From an uncultured Prevotellaceae bacterium (GTDB lineage: Bacteria; Bacteroidota; Bacteroidia; Bacteroidales; Bacteroidaceae), in contig CASGAM010000041.1 of the NCBI GenBank assembly GCA_949299545.1, positions 114,892 through 178,891 on the forward strand: 64,000 nt of DNA, read 5' to 3'. Under the pieces are notes generated by a model that made no database searches, was not told the origin of the DNA, and saw nothing but the letters and a program-made list of their open reading frames with translations. Below, piece after piece: positions 9,473-18,501 of this stretch; positions within the stretch are counted from its first letter, which is position 1; each line of letters opens with the position of its first letter. The translations under genes and the position numbers were made by a program.

Positions 9473-10510
9473 ATGAAGATATTGGTTACAGGTGCCAGTG
9501 GTTTCATTGGCAGTTTTATTGTTGAAGAAGGGCTGGAACGAGGACATGAGATGTGGGCCGGTATGCGCCCGACGAGTAGTCACCGGTATTTAGATGAATC
9601 TGCTGTGTCCTTTGTGAATTTGGATCTGGCTCACCCGGACATACTGCGACGTCAGTTGGCCGAATGTAAGGAACAGTTTGGAGGTTGGGATGTCATAGTG
9701 CATGCTGCCGGTGCTACAAAATGTATCGACAAGCGTGATTTCTTTCGGGTGAACACCGACGGTACCCGTCATATTGTAGAGGCTCTTCGTGATCTTGAGA
9801 TGGTGCCTCGCCGTTTTGTTTTCATCAGTTCGCTTGGTGTTTACGGCGCCATCAAGGAAAAACCAGTCCGCAGGCCGACTTCCTCCCAGCCATGGGTTTA
9901 CGAACCCATTTGCGAAGAAGACGTCCCTGCGCCCAATACGGCTTACGGTGCGAGTAAACTCGCGGCGGAGCGTTTTTTGAGAGGAGTGGAAAACTTTCCT
10001 TACGTCATACTCAGACCGACCGGCGTTTATGGTCCGAGGGAAAAGGATTATTTCATGATGGCGCAAAGCATCAGCCGCCATGTAGACTTCACGGTCGGAT
10101 TTCGTCCGCAGGAGATAACCTTTGTATATGTAAAAGATCTTGTCAACGCCGTTTTCCTTGCCATGGAAAAGCCCGTTGTCGGCAAGTCCTATTTTATCAG
10201 TGACGGACAGGTCTATCACAGCACTGCTTTCAGTGACCTTATTGCTGCTGAACTAGGGCATCCTTTTTTTGTCAGGATAAAGGCGCCGGTATGGTTGCTC
10301 CGCGGAATCTGTGCGGTCAGCGGCACCTTCAGTGCCTGGTTTAAACACCCGTCGACGCTTAACAACGACAAATTTCACATACTGCGTCAGCGCAACTGGC
10401 AATGCGATATAGAACCTGCCCGCCGCGAGTTGGGTTACAAACCTTGCTATCTGTTGCCGCAAGGAGTGAAAGAAACGATTGCATGGTATAAAAAGGAGGG
10501 ATGGTTATGA
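9473..10510 (+). CDS. NAD-dependent epimerase/dehydratase family protein (possible ceramide-type reductase)
   Basis: Extended short-chain dehydrogenase of 345 residues. The Rossmann signature GASGFIG is at 7-13 and the catalytic pair is Tyr158-x3-Lys162 (YGASK), with Ser119/120 in FISSLGVYG. It is intact and follows the CDF gene by 18 bp. Its stop overlaps the next gene, a PAP2/IPC-synthase-like protein, by 4 bp (ATGA), so the two are translationally coupled. Family members act on nucleotide sugars, but some bacterial members reduce the 3-oxo group of ceramide. The coupling to a possible sphingolipid head-group enzyme makes a lipid substrate attractive. That is inference; a sugar substrate cannot be excluded. 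Confidence 0.85.
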   Translation: MKILVTGASGFIGSFIVEEGLERGHEMWAGMRPTSSHRYLDESAVSFVNLDLAHPDILRRQLAECKEQFGGWDVIVHAAGATKCIDKRDFFRVNTDGTRHIVEALRDLEMVPRRFVFISSLGVYGAIKEKPVRRPTSSQPWVYEPICEEDVPAPNTAYGASKLAAERFLRGVENFPYVILRPTGVYGPREKDYFMMAQSISRHVDFTVGFRPQEITFVYVKDLVNAVFLAMEKPVVGKSYFISDGQVYHSTAFSDLIAAELGHPFFVRIKAPVWLLRGICAVSGTFSAWFKHPSTLNNDKFHILRQRNWQCDIEPARRELGYKPCYLLPQGVKETIAWYKKEGWL

Positions 10511-11508
10511 GCCTGAACACCGAAAAATGGATTGCTCGCCTGAAGCTTGCGATGGTTCCGGCCGGCATGGGGTCAGGTTTGTGGCCGATAGAGCTTCTTA
10601 TCATTGCTTATGCGATGCTGACTTTGGGTTTTGCCATACCTGTATGGCAGAAAATGGCCGACCCGTGGGAGTTGGTCAGCCACAGGGCGTTTATTTTTGC
10701 TGCGATGTTTCTCATGTGGGGGCTTTACCGTTTGTGGCCCACCCGTTTGATGGCTTTCGTGCGGATTTCTACCCAGATGTCGATGCTTAATCTCTGGTAT
10801 CCAGAGACTTATGCGTTCAGTAGCATCAGAGGAAATTTCGACCATGTATTTGCCCGTTGGGATGCTGTGCTATTCGGTTGTCAGCCCTCATTGGAATTCA
10901 GTCGTCTTTGTCCTTGGGGATGGTTCAGTGAGGCGGTCAACATGGGGTATTTTTCTTATTATCCCATGATACTTTTTGTGATGATATTTTTTGCTTTCTG
11001 CCGGTATGAGAAATACGAGCGTGCTTCTTTTGTGGTCATGTGTTCGTTTTTCATTTTCTATATGATATATATATTTCTTCCTGTTGCCGGACCGCAGTTC
11101 TATTTTCCGGCAGTGGGCGTTGGGCAGATTGAGGCCGGTTGTTTTCCCGCTTTGGGAACCTATTTTGCCACTCATACCGACATACTTGTCGCTCCCGGTT
11201 ATTCCGACGGCTTCTTTTACGGACTTGTGCGTTGGGCGCAAGACAGCGGTGAGTTCCCGACAGCGGCGTTCCCCAGTTCGCACATCGGTGTTTCTCTTAT
11301 CCTGTTGTACCTCGTCTTTGCACAAAGCCGCCGTTTCTTTTGCCTGTTGATGCCTTTCGTGGTACTGTTATCATTGGCTACGGTCTACATTCAGGCACAC
11401 TATCTGGTGGATGCCATTGCCGGTGTTGTCTTTTCCGTGTTGATATTCTATTTGAGTGGCTGGTTCTATGACATCTTTTTTGGTGGTAGAAGTATTCCGG
11501 TTGAGTAG
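10507..11508 (+). CDS. PAP2-family membrane protein, AUR1/inositol-phosphorylceramide-synthase-like
   Basis: Integral membrane protein of 333 residues with about seven to eight membrane segments. The periplasmic-face catalytic motifs of the AUR1/PAP2 group are present: AAFPSSHIGVS (the C2-like motif with its His) and QAHYLVDAIAG (the C3-like motif with the nucleophile His and Asp). Spacing and overall length fit bacterial AUR1-like phosphotransferases, which move a phospho-head group onto ceramide or a similar alcohol, better than small PAP2 phosphatases. The start at 10507 is preferred over the ATG at 10501: AGGAGG at 10494-10499 is 7 bp before it, and it overlaps the previous stop as ATGA. 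A head-group transferase role is inference; a plain lipid phosphatase is the alternative. Confidence 0.8.
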   Translation: MSLNTEKWIARLKLAMVPAGMGSGLWPIELLIIAYAMLTLGFAIPVWQKMADPWELVSHRAFIFAAMFLMWGLYRLWPTRLMAFVRISTQMSMLNLWYPETYAFSSIRGNFDHVFARWDAVLFGCQPSLEFSRLCPWGWFSEAVNMGYFSYYPMILFVMIFFAFCRYEKYERASFVVMCSFFIFYMIYIFLPVAGPQFYFPAVGVGQIEAGCFPALGTYFATHTDILVAPGYSDGFFYGLVRWAQDSGEFPTAAFPSSHIGVSLILLYLVFAQSRRFFCLLMPFVVLLSLATVYIQAHYLVDAIAGVVFSVLIFYLSGWFYDIFFGGRSIPVE

Positions 11509-11567
11509 CCGTGCTCGTGGGAACGTTTCCCTGACGGCGGTCATTTGTTCCGTTTGTGTGAATTAAA

Positions 11568-11600
11568 AAGGGGCTGTGTCCATCTGGACAGCAGCCCCTT
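11568..11600. terminator. Bidirectional hairpin terminator
   Basis: AAGGGGCTGTGTCC pairs with GGACAGCAGCCCCTT (one bulged base, four-base loop ATCT) between the convergent PAP2 and maeB genes. A-rich and T-rich flanks on the two sides suit termination from both directions, although the T-tracts are short. Confidence 0.75.
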
Positions 11601-11633
11601 TAAGGTATATTTGCGGTAATCCTTTTCGTATCT

Positions 11634-13925
11634 TTATTTGTTAGCCTTTTTCTTCATAACGATGGCATCGATGACTGCTACGGCCGTAATGTTCACGATG
11701 TCACGTACAGAACTTTCAAAGTCAGTGAAGTGGATAGGTTTGTTCAATCCCATCTGGATAGGGCCGATGATTTCCATGTCGTCGCCGTTCATGGCTTGCA
11801 ACAGCTGATAGCCGGCGTTGGCCGAACTCAGGTTGGGGAATACCAATGTGTTGACTTCCTTGCCGAAAAGGCGTGTGAATGGGTATTTCTTGTCACGTAA
11901 CTTGTCGTTGATGGCAAAGTTCACCTGCATCTCTCCGTCGATAGACAGGTCGGGATAGTTTGTCTGCATATATTCTACGGCTTTGTGTACGCTGGCGGGG
12001 CTGCCCGTTGTGTCTGAACCTAAATTGGAGTAAGACAACATCGCCATTACCGGTTCGTGATTGAAGAAACGCACCGTTTGTTCCGACAAGCGGGCAATGT
12101 CGATGAGTGTCTCAGTGTCGGGGTGACGGTTGATGAGTGTGTCAGCCAGGAAGTATGTACCCTTCTTGGAGTTCAGAATGTGCATTGTGCCAAAATGGTT
12201 GTATTCCGGACGGATGCCAATGGTCTCTTTTGCTACCTTGATGGTATTTGAATATTTTGTGTAAATTCCGGTGATGAATGCGTCGGCTTCACCTGTTTCC
12301 ACCATCATCATACCGAAGTAGTTACGTTCAAACATTTTGTCGTTTGCTTCCTCAAAAGTGTAACCTTCACGAGCTTTTTTCTCGGAAAGAATCTTTGCAT
12401 AACGTTCGCGACGTTCGGCTTCGCGGTCATGGCGCAGGTTGATGATTTCTATGCCGTCAAGACTCAGGTCAAGCTCTTTGGCCAGTTTTCTGATACGCTC
12501 GTCATTACCTAAGAGGATAGGGTAGCAGATACCTTCAGCCTTGGCTTCTACGGCTGCTTTAAGCATGTTGGGATGGATGCCTTCGGCAAATACGACGCGT
12601 TGTGGGTCGTGGCGGGCAGTATCCATCAACTGCCTTGTAAGTTGCGACTCATAACCCATCAGTTCTTTCAGGTGTTGGCGGTAAGCATCCCAATCTTCAA
12701 TCTGCTTGCGGGCGACACCAGAGTCCATGGCTGCTTTGGCTACAGCGATGGATACTTCTGTAATGAGACGTGGGTCTACCGGTTTTGGGATGAAGTAGCT
12801 AGAGCCGAATGTCAGGTTGTTCACATGATATGCTTCGTTGACAACATCCGGAACCGGTTGTTTTGCCAATCCGGCGATAGCACGGACAGCTGCCAGTTTC
12901 ATTTCCTCGTTAATGGCGGTTGCATTCGTGTCCAGCGCACCGCGGAAAATGTAAGGGAAGCCGATGACATTGTTTATCTGGTTAGGATAGTCGGACCGAC
13001 CTGTTGCCATCAAGACGTCCGGACGCGAAGCCATAGCGTCTTCGTAAGAAATTTCCGGTACGGGGTTGGCCAGCGCGAATACGATAGGTGAAGGAGCCAT
13101 GCTGCGTACCATATCCTGAGAAAGGACGTTACCGCGAGAAAGGCCGAGGAATACGTCTGCCCCTTTGATGGCTTCTTCCAGAGTGTGGATGTCCGTACGG
13201 TCTGTAGCGAAATATTTTTTTTGTTCGTTCAGGTCGGTGCGGGCTTTCGAGATGACGCCTTTACTGTCTAACATCACGATGTTTTTCAACTGTGCGCCGA
13301 GTGACACATACAGTTTGGTGCAGGATACGGCGGATGCGCCGGCACCGTTGACAACGATTTTTACGTCTTCTATTTTCTTGCCTGCCACTTCCAGTGCGTT
13401 GAGCAATCCTGCGCTTGAGATAATGGCAGTTCCGTGCTGGTCATCGTGCATTACAGGTATGTCAAGCTCTTCTTTCAAGCGGCGTTCTATTTCAAAACAT
13501 TCCGGTGCTTTGATGTCTTCCAAATTGATGCCGCCGAATGTCGGTGCTATGGCTTTGACTGCCTGGATGAACTTTTCGGGGTCTTTTTCGTTCACTTCGA
13601 TGTCAAATACGTCGATACCGGCGTAGATCTTGAAAAGCAAGCCTTTGCCCTCCATGACCGGTTTGCCGGCCAGGGCGCCTATGTCGCCCAGTCCCAAAAC
13701 AGCCGTACCATTAGAGATGACGGCTACAAGGTTGCCTTTGGCGGTATAATTGTATGCGTCGTGTGGATTCTTTTCTATTTCTAAACATGGCTCGGCCACA
13801 CCCGGTGAATAAGCCAATGAAAGGTCGGTTTGGGTGGTGTAAGGTTTGGTCGGAACCACCTCGATTTTTCCCGGCTTGCCCTGTGAGTGGTAGAGCAAAG
13901 CCATTTCCTTTGTGATTTTTGCCAT
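11634..13925 (-). CDS. maeB: NADP-dependent malic enzyme with C-terminal phosphotransacetylase-like domain
   Basis: Oxidative decarboxylation of malate to pyruvate, linking the C4 branch to pyruvate and supplying NADPH. At 763 residues it is the MaeB-type hybrid: malic-enzyme domains at about 1-410 ([12 protein letters not shown] near 38, the [11 protein letters not shown] substrate region, the NAD(P)-binding [18 protein letters not shown] near 195) and a phosphotransacetylase-like domain at about 430-763 ([33 protein letters not shown]). In this class the PTA-like part is usually regulatory (acetyl-CoA sensing) and not catalytic. It is monocistronic, with a promoter element 45 bp upstream and a hairpin after the stop. 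Confidence 0.95.
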   Translation of the reverse strand: MAKITKEMALLYHSQGKPGKIEVVPTKPYTTQTDLSLAYSPGVAEPCLEIEKNPHDAYNYTAKGNLVAVISNGTAVLGLGDIGALAGKPVMEGKGLLFKIYAGIDVFDIEVNEKDPEKFIQAVKAIAPTFGGINLEDIKAPECFEIERRLKEELDIPVMHDDQHGTAIISSAGLLNALEVAGKKIEDVKIVVNGAGASAVSCTKLYVSLGAQLKNIVMLDSKGVISKARTDLNEQKKYFATDRTDIHTLEEAIKGADVFLGLSRGNVLSQDMVRSMAPSPIVFALANPVPEISYEDAMASRPDVLMATGRSDYPNQINNVIGFPYIFRGALDTNATAINEEMKLAAVRAIAGLAKQPVPDVVNEAYHVNNLTFGSSYFIPKPVDPRLITEVSIAVAKAAMDSGVARKQIEDWDAYRQHLKELMGYESQLTRQLMDTARHDPQRVVFAEGIHPNMLKAAVEAKAEGICYPILLGNDERIRKLAKELDLSLDGIEIINLRHDREAERRERYAKILSEKKAREGYTFEEANDKMFERNYFGMMMVETGEADAFITGIYTKYSNTIKVAKETIGIRPEYNHFGTMHILNSKKGTYFLADTLINRHPDTETLIDIARLSEQTVRFFNHEPVMAMLSYSNLGSDTTGSPASVHKAVEYMQTNYPDLSIDGEMQVNFAINDKLRDKKYPFTRLFGKEVNTLVFPNLSSANAGYQLLQAMNGDDMEIIGPIQMGLNKPIHFTDFESSVRDIVNITAVAVIDAIVMKKKANK

Positions 13926-13969
13926 ATTGTTTGTGTTATAAAATGGATTTGTTAAAACAGATGTGCCTG

Positions 13970-13977
13970 CAAAGATA
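13970..13977 (-). promoter_or_regulatory. -7 promoter element for maeB
   Basis: TATCTTTG on the minus strand, 44 bp ahead of the maeB start. The -33 position is AT-rich without an exact TTTG. Confidence 0.5.
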
Positions 13978-14177
13978 ACAAAAAAATATATTTTGATGTA
14001 TATTGTACACCTTTTTATGATAAAATGAGAGCAAAAAAGCCTTTTTTGCGTTAAAATATAAGAGATTTACTTTTTATCTGGTGCATGTTTCCTTTTTTAA
14101 TTTCTGTGCATAGGGCTTCTCCCGTTCGTGCATTTGTTTTTTCGTTGACGTATTTTTTATGAAATCCCTTTCGGAGC
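13978..14177. other. AT-rich divergent intergenic region with short palindrome
   Basis: Between maeB and the YciO/Sua5 gene (316 bp in all). Apart from the two promoters, the only structure seen is a perfect 9-bp palindrome GCAAAAAAG/CTTTTTTGC (14031-14039 and 14041-14049) with a single central C. It could be a regulator site or chance in AT-rich DNA. No open reading frame here looks coding. Confidence 0.4.
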
Positions 14178-14209
14178 GTTGGTTTTATGCGTGTTAAGTT
14201 TTATCTTTG
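14178..14209 (+). promoter_or_regulatory. Promoter of the YciO/Sua5 gene
   Basis: GTTG (14178-14181), a 20-bp spacer and TATCTTTG (14202-14209) fit the Bacteroidota -33/-7 pattern. The gene starts 33 bp downstream. Confidence 0.6.
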
Positions 14210-14241
14210 TGTACCTGTTCTAATTCTAAGGAAACAAAACC

Positions 14242-14850
14242 ATGCTGATAAAGATTTATCCGGAGAATCCCAATCCGCGCGAGGTGGCAAAGGTTGTCAA
14301 AGTACTGAGGGACGGCGGGTTGGTTGTTTATCCGACCGATACGGTGTATGCCGTCGGCTGCGACGCGCTCAACGTGCGTGCTGTTGAACGCATTTGCGAT
14401 CTCAAGGGTGTGAATCCGCAAAAAAGTAATCTGTCCATCATTTGTTATGACTTGTCGAATATCAGTGAATACGCGCAAGTCAGCAATGCCGCTTTCAAGT
14501 TACTCAAGCGCAACCTGCCGGGGCCGTTTACCTTTATTCTTCCTACCAGTAGCCGCCTTCCGAAGGTGTACAGGAATCGCAAGGAAGTGGGCATTCGCAT
14601 CCCCGACAATGAGATAGTCCGTTCCATCGTCCGAGAACTTGGCAATCCCATCCTGACCATGTCTGTACGTGACGAAGACGAGGTCGTGGAATACACGACC
14701 GATCCGGAACTCATCCACGAGAAATATGTGGGGGTGGTAGGGTTGGTTGTTGACGGCGGCTATGGCGGTGTCGAGGCGTCTACTGTTGTCAACTGTGTGG
14801 ACGATGTTTTTGAAGTTGTGCGTCAGGGAAAAGGCGAGCTCCTCTTATGA
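14242..14850 (+). CDS. YciO/YrdC/Sua5-family protein (threonylcarbamoyladenylate synthase-like)
   Basis: YrdC-fold protein of 202 residues. YrdC/Sua5 enzymes make threonylcarbamoyl-AMP for the t6A37 modification of tRNAs; the related YciO group binds nucleotides and RNA but is generally less active. This protein has the typical first strand GGLVVYPTDTVYAVGCDA and the PGPFTFIL segment. It lacks the C-terminal Sua5 domain, and the basic motif reads KSNLSIICYDL in place of the usual KR...PL. The length and the LKGVNPQKSNLSIIC variation point to YciO over TsaC. It has its own promoter and converges on the META-domain gene. Confidence 0.85.
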   Translation: MLIKIYPENPNPREVAKVVKVLRDGGLVVYPTDTVYAVGCDALNVRAVERICDLKGVNPQKSNLSIICYDLSNISEYAQVSNAAFKLLKRNLPGPFTFILPTSSRLPKVYRNRKEVGIRIPDNEIVRSIVRELGNPILTMSVRDEDEVVEYTTDPELIHEKYVGVVGLVVDGGYGGVEASTVVNCVDDVFEVVRQGKGELLL

Positions 14851-14858
14851 TAAAACGA

Positions 14859-14898
14859 CGGCAGGCGGGCTTTCCCTTTCGGGTGAGCCTGTCTGCCG
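14859..14898 (-). terminator. Hairpin between convergent genes
   Basis: CGGCAG (14859-14864) pairs with CTGCCG near 14893-14898, and the inner segments GGGCTTTCCC and GGGTGAGCC extend the stem imperfectly. On the minus strand it is followed by CGTTTTATC, so it most likely ends the META-domain transcript. Confidence 0.5.
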
Positions 14899-14930
14899 GA
14901 TATATGCTGCGTCGCGAATAGCGCCGCGTT

Positions 14931-15716
14931 TTATTTTCTGGTCAGCGTTATGACGGCCTTGCCGTTCGCATCTTTCAGGACAATTTGTGTTTCTGAAACC
15001 GCTTCAAAGCAATGCACGCTGTTCAGAGCGCCAAGTACTTTGCGTTCCACTTCAAGACCCGGACCGGCCATCATGGTGCTGATCATTTGTTTGAACTTGA
15101 GCGAAGCCGGCTGGCCTTCTTCCTGTGAGAAACTGCCGTTGACAATGTTGCATCCGGCAAAACCGTGAACCTGTTTTTCGTTTGCGTTAAAGTTCAGGAA
15201 AGGCGCTTTTTCTGTTTTGCCCAATGTGGCGATAGGTGTTCCCTCCACTTCCGTTATCAGCCACTCACCGTTGAGCGATTCGATGCGTGAAGCGGTGCGT
15301 TTCTCTAATGTCAGGAGCGCTTTGCCGTGTTTGCCCGTAAGGGTTATTTCTTCCGGAGTACCGCTATAACCTGTCACCTCTTTCAGGGCGGCCATCACGG
15401 CTGTTTCCGTTGCCATGTCCTGGCATATCATCCGCGTACTGCCTAATTTACGGAAGGCAATGGTGCCGGGTTTCAGCGTGTCGGCTTCAAGGCTGCCCAT
15501 GATACGGTTACAGCCGGCGCATCCGTAGATGCTCTTCTTTTGCAGGTCAAACCCTATGAAAACCTCTTTCTCGGCTTCCGCTTTCTGGCCGTCCACGGCC
15601 GTGATGTTCCATTCACCTTCCAGGGCGCTTGTAGCCAATGCGTCCTTGCTGCTTTTACAACTTAAAAAGAATGCCGTTCCTGCAAGTGCAGCGGCCATCA
15701 TGATTGTTTTTTTCAT
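14931..15716 (-). CDS. Lipoprotein with two META (HslJ-like) domains
   Basis: Probable envelope lipoprotein: the N-terminus MKKTIMMAAALAGTAFFLSC has a signal peptide ending in a lipobox (F-L-S-C), which sets the start at 15716 over an in-frame ATG at 15785. The mature part has two META repeats, about 35-140 (LEGEWNITAVDGQ, FDLQKKSIYGCAGCNRIMGS) and about 150-261 (LNGEWLITEVEGT, NANEKQVHGFAGCNIVNGSF). Each has the conserved GCAGCN/GFAGCN core. HslJ-like META proteins are linked to outer-membrane stress and novobiocin resistance in enterobacteria; the biochemical role is unknown. A -7 element lies 28 bp upstream, and the gene is monocistronic. Confidence 0.88.
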   Translation of the reverse strand: MKKTIMMAAALAGTAFFLSCKSSKDALATSALEGEWNITAVDGQKAEAEKEVFIGFDLQKKSIYGCAGCNRIMGSLEADTLKPGTIAFRKLGSTRMICQDMATETAVMAALKEVTGYSGTPEEITLTGKHGKALLTLEKRTASRIESLNGEWLITEVEGTPIATLGKTEKAPFLNFNANEKQVHGFAGCNIVNGSFSQEEGQPASLKFKQMISTMMAGPGLEVERKVLGALNSVHCFEAVSETQIVLKDANGKAVITLTRK

Positions 15717-15743
15717 TTGTTTCTTGATATAAGTTTTCACCTG

Positions 15744-15751
15744 CAAAGGTA
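15744..15751 (-). promoter_or_regulatory. -7 promoter element for the META lipoprotein
   Basis: TACCTTTG on the minus strand (TAnnTTTG), 27 bp before the lipoprotein start at 15716. Confidence 0.45.
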
Positions 15752-15814
15752 CACATTCCGGCAGGAACTTGGTATGCCTTTTCATAATTATTACGTTTTA
15801 TACAGAAAAAATAT

Positions 15815-15822
15815 TATCTTTG
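15815..15822 (+). promoter_or_regulatory. -7 promoter element for the nucleotidyltransferase gene
   Basis: TATCTTTG, 45 bp before the chosen start at 15868. Its position supports the internal ATG and argues against the upstream ATG at 15769. Confidence 0.5.
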
Positions 15823-15867
15823 TTCACCCATTTGCCGGTACCGAAACCGGCTGTATTTCTACCGGAT

Positions 15868-16992
15868 ATGCGGAATGATATTATAGAAAATGCCTTTTTC
15901 AAGTTGGTGCGTCTGGCCGTCGGTACCGATGGCGAAACACTCGTTACGTTGGATGCCGAAGGTTGGGAAAACGTGCTGGCTACTGCCCGTAAACAGGCGC
16001 TTGTGGCCGTTGTTCTCGACGGTGTGGCGATGTTGCCCCGGGAGTGTAAGCCGCCGGTTTCACTGATGTTGCAGTGGATTGGTATGGTGCAGAAGATAGA
16101 AATCCAGAACCGGCGCATGAATCTTATGGCCCTGAAAGTCTGTGAAAAATTTGCCCGCGAAGGTATTGACACAGTCTTGCTCAAAGGGCAGGGACTGGCC
16201 ATGCTTTATCCCAATCCGCTCCACAGAATGTCGGGCGACATCGATCTCTGGATCGGCGGCATGCGACGGAGCGACGTGGTCAGTTACGTTTGGGCACGCT
16301 GTCCCGGCGAGGAAGTGGTTTACCATCACGTCGATTTCCCCGTGTTGAAAGATTTTGAAATAGAACTGCATTTCACACCTTCGTGGATGAATAACTACTT
16401 TGTCAACCGCAAGGTGCAGAAACTCTTCAGACACTGGTGGCGTCCTTCGATGGAACATCTTGTAGACTTGCCGGTTACTGAAGGTTCCGTAGCGGTTCCC
16501 ACGCCGGAAATGAACAGGGTCTATGTATTGCTCCACATCTACAGGCATTTGTTCGATGAGGGGATAGGACTCAGACAGTTATTGGACTATTTCTATGTGT
16601 TGCGTTCTCCCTGCACCCCTGACGAGCGTGCCCGGACGGTAGCCATTCTCCGGCGGCTCGGCATGTTGCGTTTTGCCCGTGCCGTCATGTATGTCGAGCA
16701 AGTGGTTTTCGGATTGGAAAACGAACATTTGCTGCTGCCCCCGTCGGAGCGTTATGGCCGGCGGCTCTTGTCCGAGGTGATGCGGGCGGGTAACTTCGGA
16801 CAGTTTGACGAGCGTATTCATCGCAAGCGCAATGAGCGGCCGATTCAGAAGTTCTGGCGCAAGGTCAGCCGTAACGTCACTTTCCTTACCGACTATCCCG
16901 GCGAGGTCCTGTGGTCGCCGTTGTTTAAAATCTGGCATTACTTCTGGCGTATGAGGAAAGGTTACCTGCCCCGGCATAAGGATGGCAGGTAG
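15868..16992 (+). CDS. Uncharacterised nucleotidyltransferase-family protein (NTase_5-like)
   Basis: A 374-residue cytoplasmic protein of the uncharacterised nucleotidyltransferase family seen in many Bacteroidota and Proteobacteria. The core DTVLLKGQGLAMLYPNP, followed by HRMSGDIDLWI, gives the G-[GS]-like helix start and the D-x-D metal-binding pair (DID) of polymerase-beta-type nucleotidyltransferases. The C-terminal half is helical and Arg-rich. An in-frame ATG at 15769 would put the promoter-like TATCTTTG inside the gene, so Met 15868 is used. It lies 60 bp before a MobA-type NTP transferase and faces the CDP-alcohol phosphatidyltransferase operon. The substrate is unknown; a role in head-group or surface-glycan activation is a guess from context. 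Confidence 0.8.
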   Translation: MRNDIIENAFFKLVRLAVGTDGETLVTLDAEGWENVLATARKQALVAVVLDGVAMLPRECKPPVSLMLQWIGMVQKIEIQNRRMNLMALKVCEKFAREGIDTVLLKGQGLAMLYPNPLHRMSGDIDLWIGGMRRSDVVSYVWARCPGEEVVYHHVDFPVLKDFEIELHFTPSWMNNYFVNRKVQKLFRHWWRPSMEHLVDLPVTEGSVAVPTPEMNRVYVLLHIYRHLFDEGIGLRQLLDYFYVLRSPCTPDERARTVAILRRLGMLRFARAVMYVEQVVFGLENEHLLLPPSERYGRRLLSEVMRAGNFGQFDERIHRKRNERPIQKFWRKVSRNVTFLTDYPGEVLWSPLFKIWHYFWRMRKGYLPRHKDGR

Positions 16993-17052
16993 GCATTGCA
17001 CCGGTGTTATTTGGAAAATGTTTTTATTCTCTTTTATTTATAGAAAAACGAT

Positions 17053-17760
17053 ATGAAATTTGCTGTGATTGCCGCCGGTGAGGGGTCAAGGTTGGCGGCC
17101 GAAGGCATAAGTGAGCCGAAACCGCTTGTCAGGTTGTTGGGTGAGCCGTTAATCGACCGGCTCATACGCATTTTCAACTGCAACGGGGCAGAAGAGATTG
17201 TGGTCATCGTGAACGATATTCATCCGCAGACAGAAGCATATATGCGTGAGGCCATCCGAACAGGACGTTTTGCCAATGTCCGGTTGGTGGTGAAGACAAC
17301 CCCCAGCTCGATGCACAGTTTCTATGAGTTGAAACCTTTTCTCGATGGCGGACCCTTTTGCCTGACAACGGTCGACACGGTTTTTTGTGAGGACGAGTTT
17401 GAAGCCTATATCCGTACCTTCTGCCAGAACGGGCAGTTGGATGGTCTGATGGCCGTGACAGATTATGTGGATGATGAAAAACCTTTGTATGTGGCTGTCG
17501 ATGCAGATTGGCGTATTACCGGTTTTCATGACCGATGCGAGGGCGACCGCTTCGTTTCGGGGGGTATTTACTGTTTGCGTCCGCGTGCATTGGACACACT
17601 CGAGCGCTGTATGCGCGAAGGTCAGAGCCGCATGCGCAATTTTCAGCGGGGGCTGGTGGCCGACGGCTTGTGTTTGCGTGCCTGTCCCTTTTCAAAAATC
17701 ATGGATGTGGATCACGCCGATGATATCCGTAAGGCTGAATGTTTCCTTGCAGGGGAATGA
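17053..17760 (+). CDS. MobA/NTP-transferase-like nucleotidyltransferase
   Basis: A 235-residue single-domain nucleotidyltransferase. The signature AAGEGSRL (7-14), then EPKPLVRLLGEPLIDR, is the classic NTP-binding loop plus substrate-binding Lys found in sugar-phosphate, glycerol-phosphate and inositol-phosphate nucleotidyltransferases. A metal-binding Asp follows in TTVDTVF. The domain ends without a fused transferase. In other prokaryotes a CTP:inositol-1-phosphate cytidylyltransferase of this fold pairs with a CDP-alcohol transferase, and here one is encoded 0.7 kb away on the opposite strand. A cytidylyltransferase role is therefore possible, but the substrate is not readable from sequence. 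The gene converges on the HAD gene, 18 bp apart. Confidence 0.82.
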   Translation: MKFAVIAAGEGSRLAAEGISEPKPLVRLLGEPLIDRLIRIFNCNGAEEIVVIVNDIHPQTEAYMREAIRTGRFANVRLVVKTTPSSMHSFYELKPFLDGGPFCLTTVDTVFCEDEFEAYIRTFCQNGQLDGLMAVTDYVDDEKPLYVAVDADWRITGFHDRCEGDRFVSGGIYCLRPRALDTLERCMREGQSRMRNFQRGLVADGLCLRACPFSKIMDVDHADDIRKAECFLAGE

Positions 17761-17778
17761 AACGGTCATCACCCTTTG

Positions 17779-18501
17779 TCATAACAACAGCCGGGGCAGC
17801 TCTTCCAAGTCTGCGATGGTGACGTCGGCACAACTGCCGTCTTCCGGTTCGGCGCCCCAGCCTTCGCCTTTCAACCATACGGTGTGGCAACCTACGGCTT
17901 TTGCCGGCAGCATGTCTTTGCTTAACGAATCACCGACGACTACCGTCTCTTCTGCCCGGACACCGGTGGCTTGCACGCCTAAACGGTAAATGGCGGGATC
18001 GGGTTTCCTTACGCCTACGACAGCCGATTCTATGACAGCCTGGAAAACGTCCAACTTAAAGTCTTTCAGTATGGTATGTATATTGCCATAGAAGTTCGAT
18101 ACCAGCACCATACCGAAATGCGGTTGCAGCTGTTCCAGTACGTGCCGCGACCGTTCCGTCTCCTGCTGTGCGTAGCCGTAGCCGTAGGCGGCGATGCATT
18201 CGGCGGCCTTGCGTCGCACCGGTTCGTTCACTTCCCAGCGTCCGCTGTCGCAGACGGCTTTAGTTTCAATGTCTGCTTTCTTGAGCAACAGCGCGTGAAA
18301 ATTATCCTCCGGGGCGATGATGGGTGTTCGCGCCAATGTCCGTTCCGCTTGCACGTAAGCGTCGAGGAACGTTTCCTTGTCTATGGGGACACCGGCTGCG
18401 ACAAATCCTTCCCAAAGGATGTGCGACCAGTGACGTCCGCGCGTGTCGAGTGTTCCCCCATAGTCGAATATGAGTGCCCTGATGCCTTTAATCTTTTTCA
18501 T
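17779..18501 (-). CDS. HAD-superfamily hydrolase, candidate lipid-head-group phosphatase
   Basis: Haloacid-dehalogenase-fold protein of 240 residues with an alpha-helical cap (about 20-95). Motif I is FDYGGTLD, with nucleophile Asp13 but Gly in place of the second Asp at position 15. Motif II is VSNFYGN, motif III the Lys in GVRKPDPAIY and motif IV GDSLSKDM. It is last in the operon ATP-grasp, CDP-alcohol transferase, HAD, overlapping the transferase by 14 bp. In inositol-lipid pathways a phosphatase must remove phosphate from phosphatidylinositol-phosphate, and this gene is placed to do that. The missing second Asp weakens, but does not exclude, a standard phosphatase; other HADs, such as YihX-like ones, also lack it. 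Confidence 0.85.
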   Translation of the reverse strand: MKKIKGIRALIFDYGGTLDTRGRHWSHILWEGFVAAGVPIDKETFLDAYVQAERTLARTPIIAPEDNFHALLLKKADIETKAVCDSGRWEVNEPVRRKAAECIAAYGYGYAQQETERSRHVLEQLQPHFGMVLVSNFYGNIHTILKDFKLDVFQAVIESAVVGVRKPDPAIYRLGVQATGVRAEETVVVGDSLSKDMLPAKAVGCHTVWLKGEGWGAEPEDGSCADVTIADLEELPRLLL

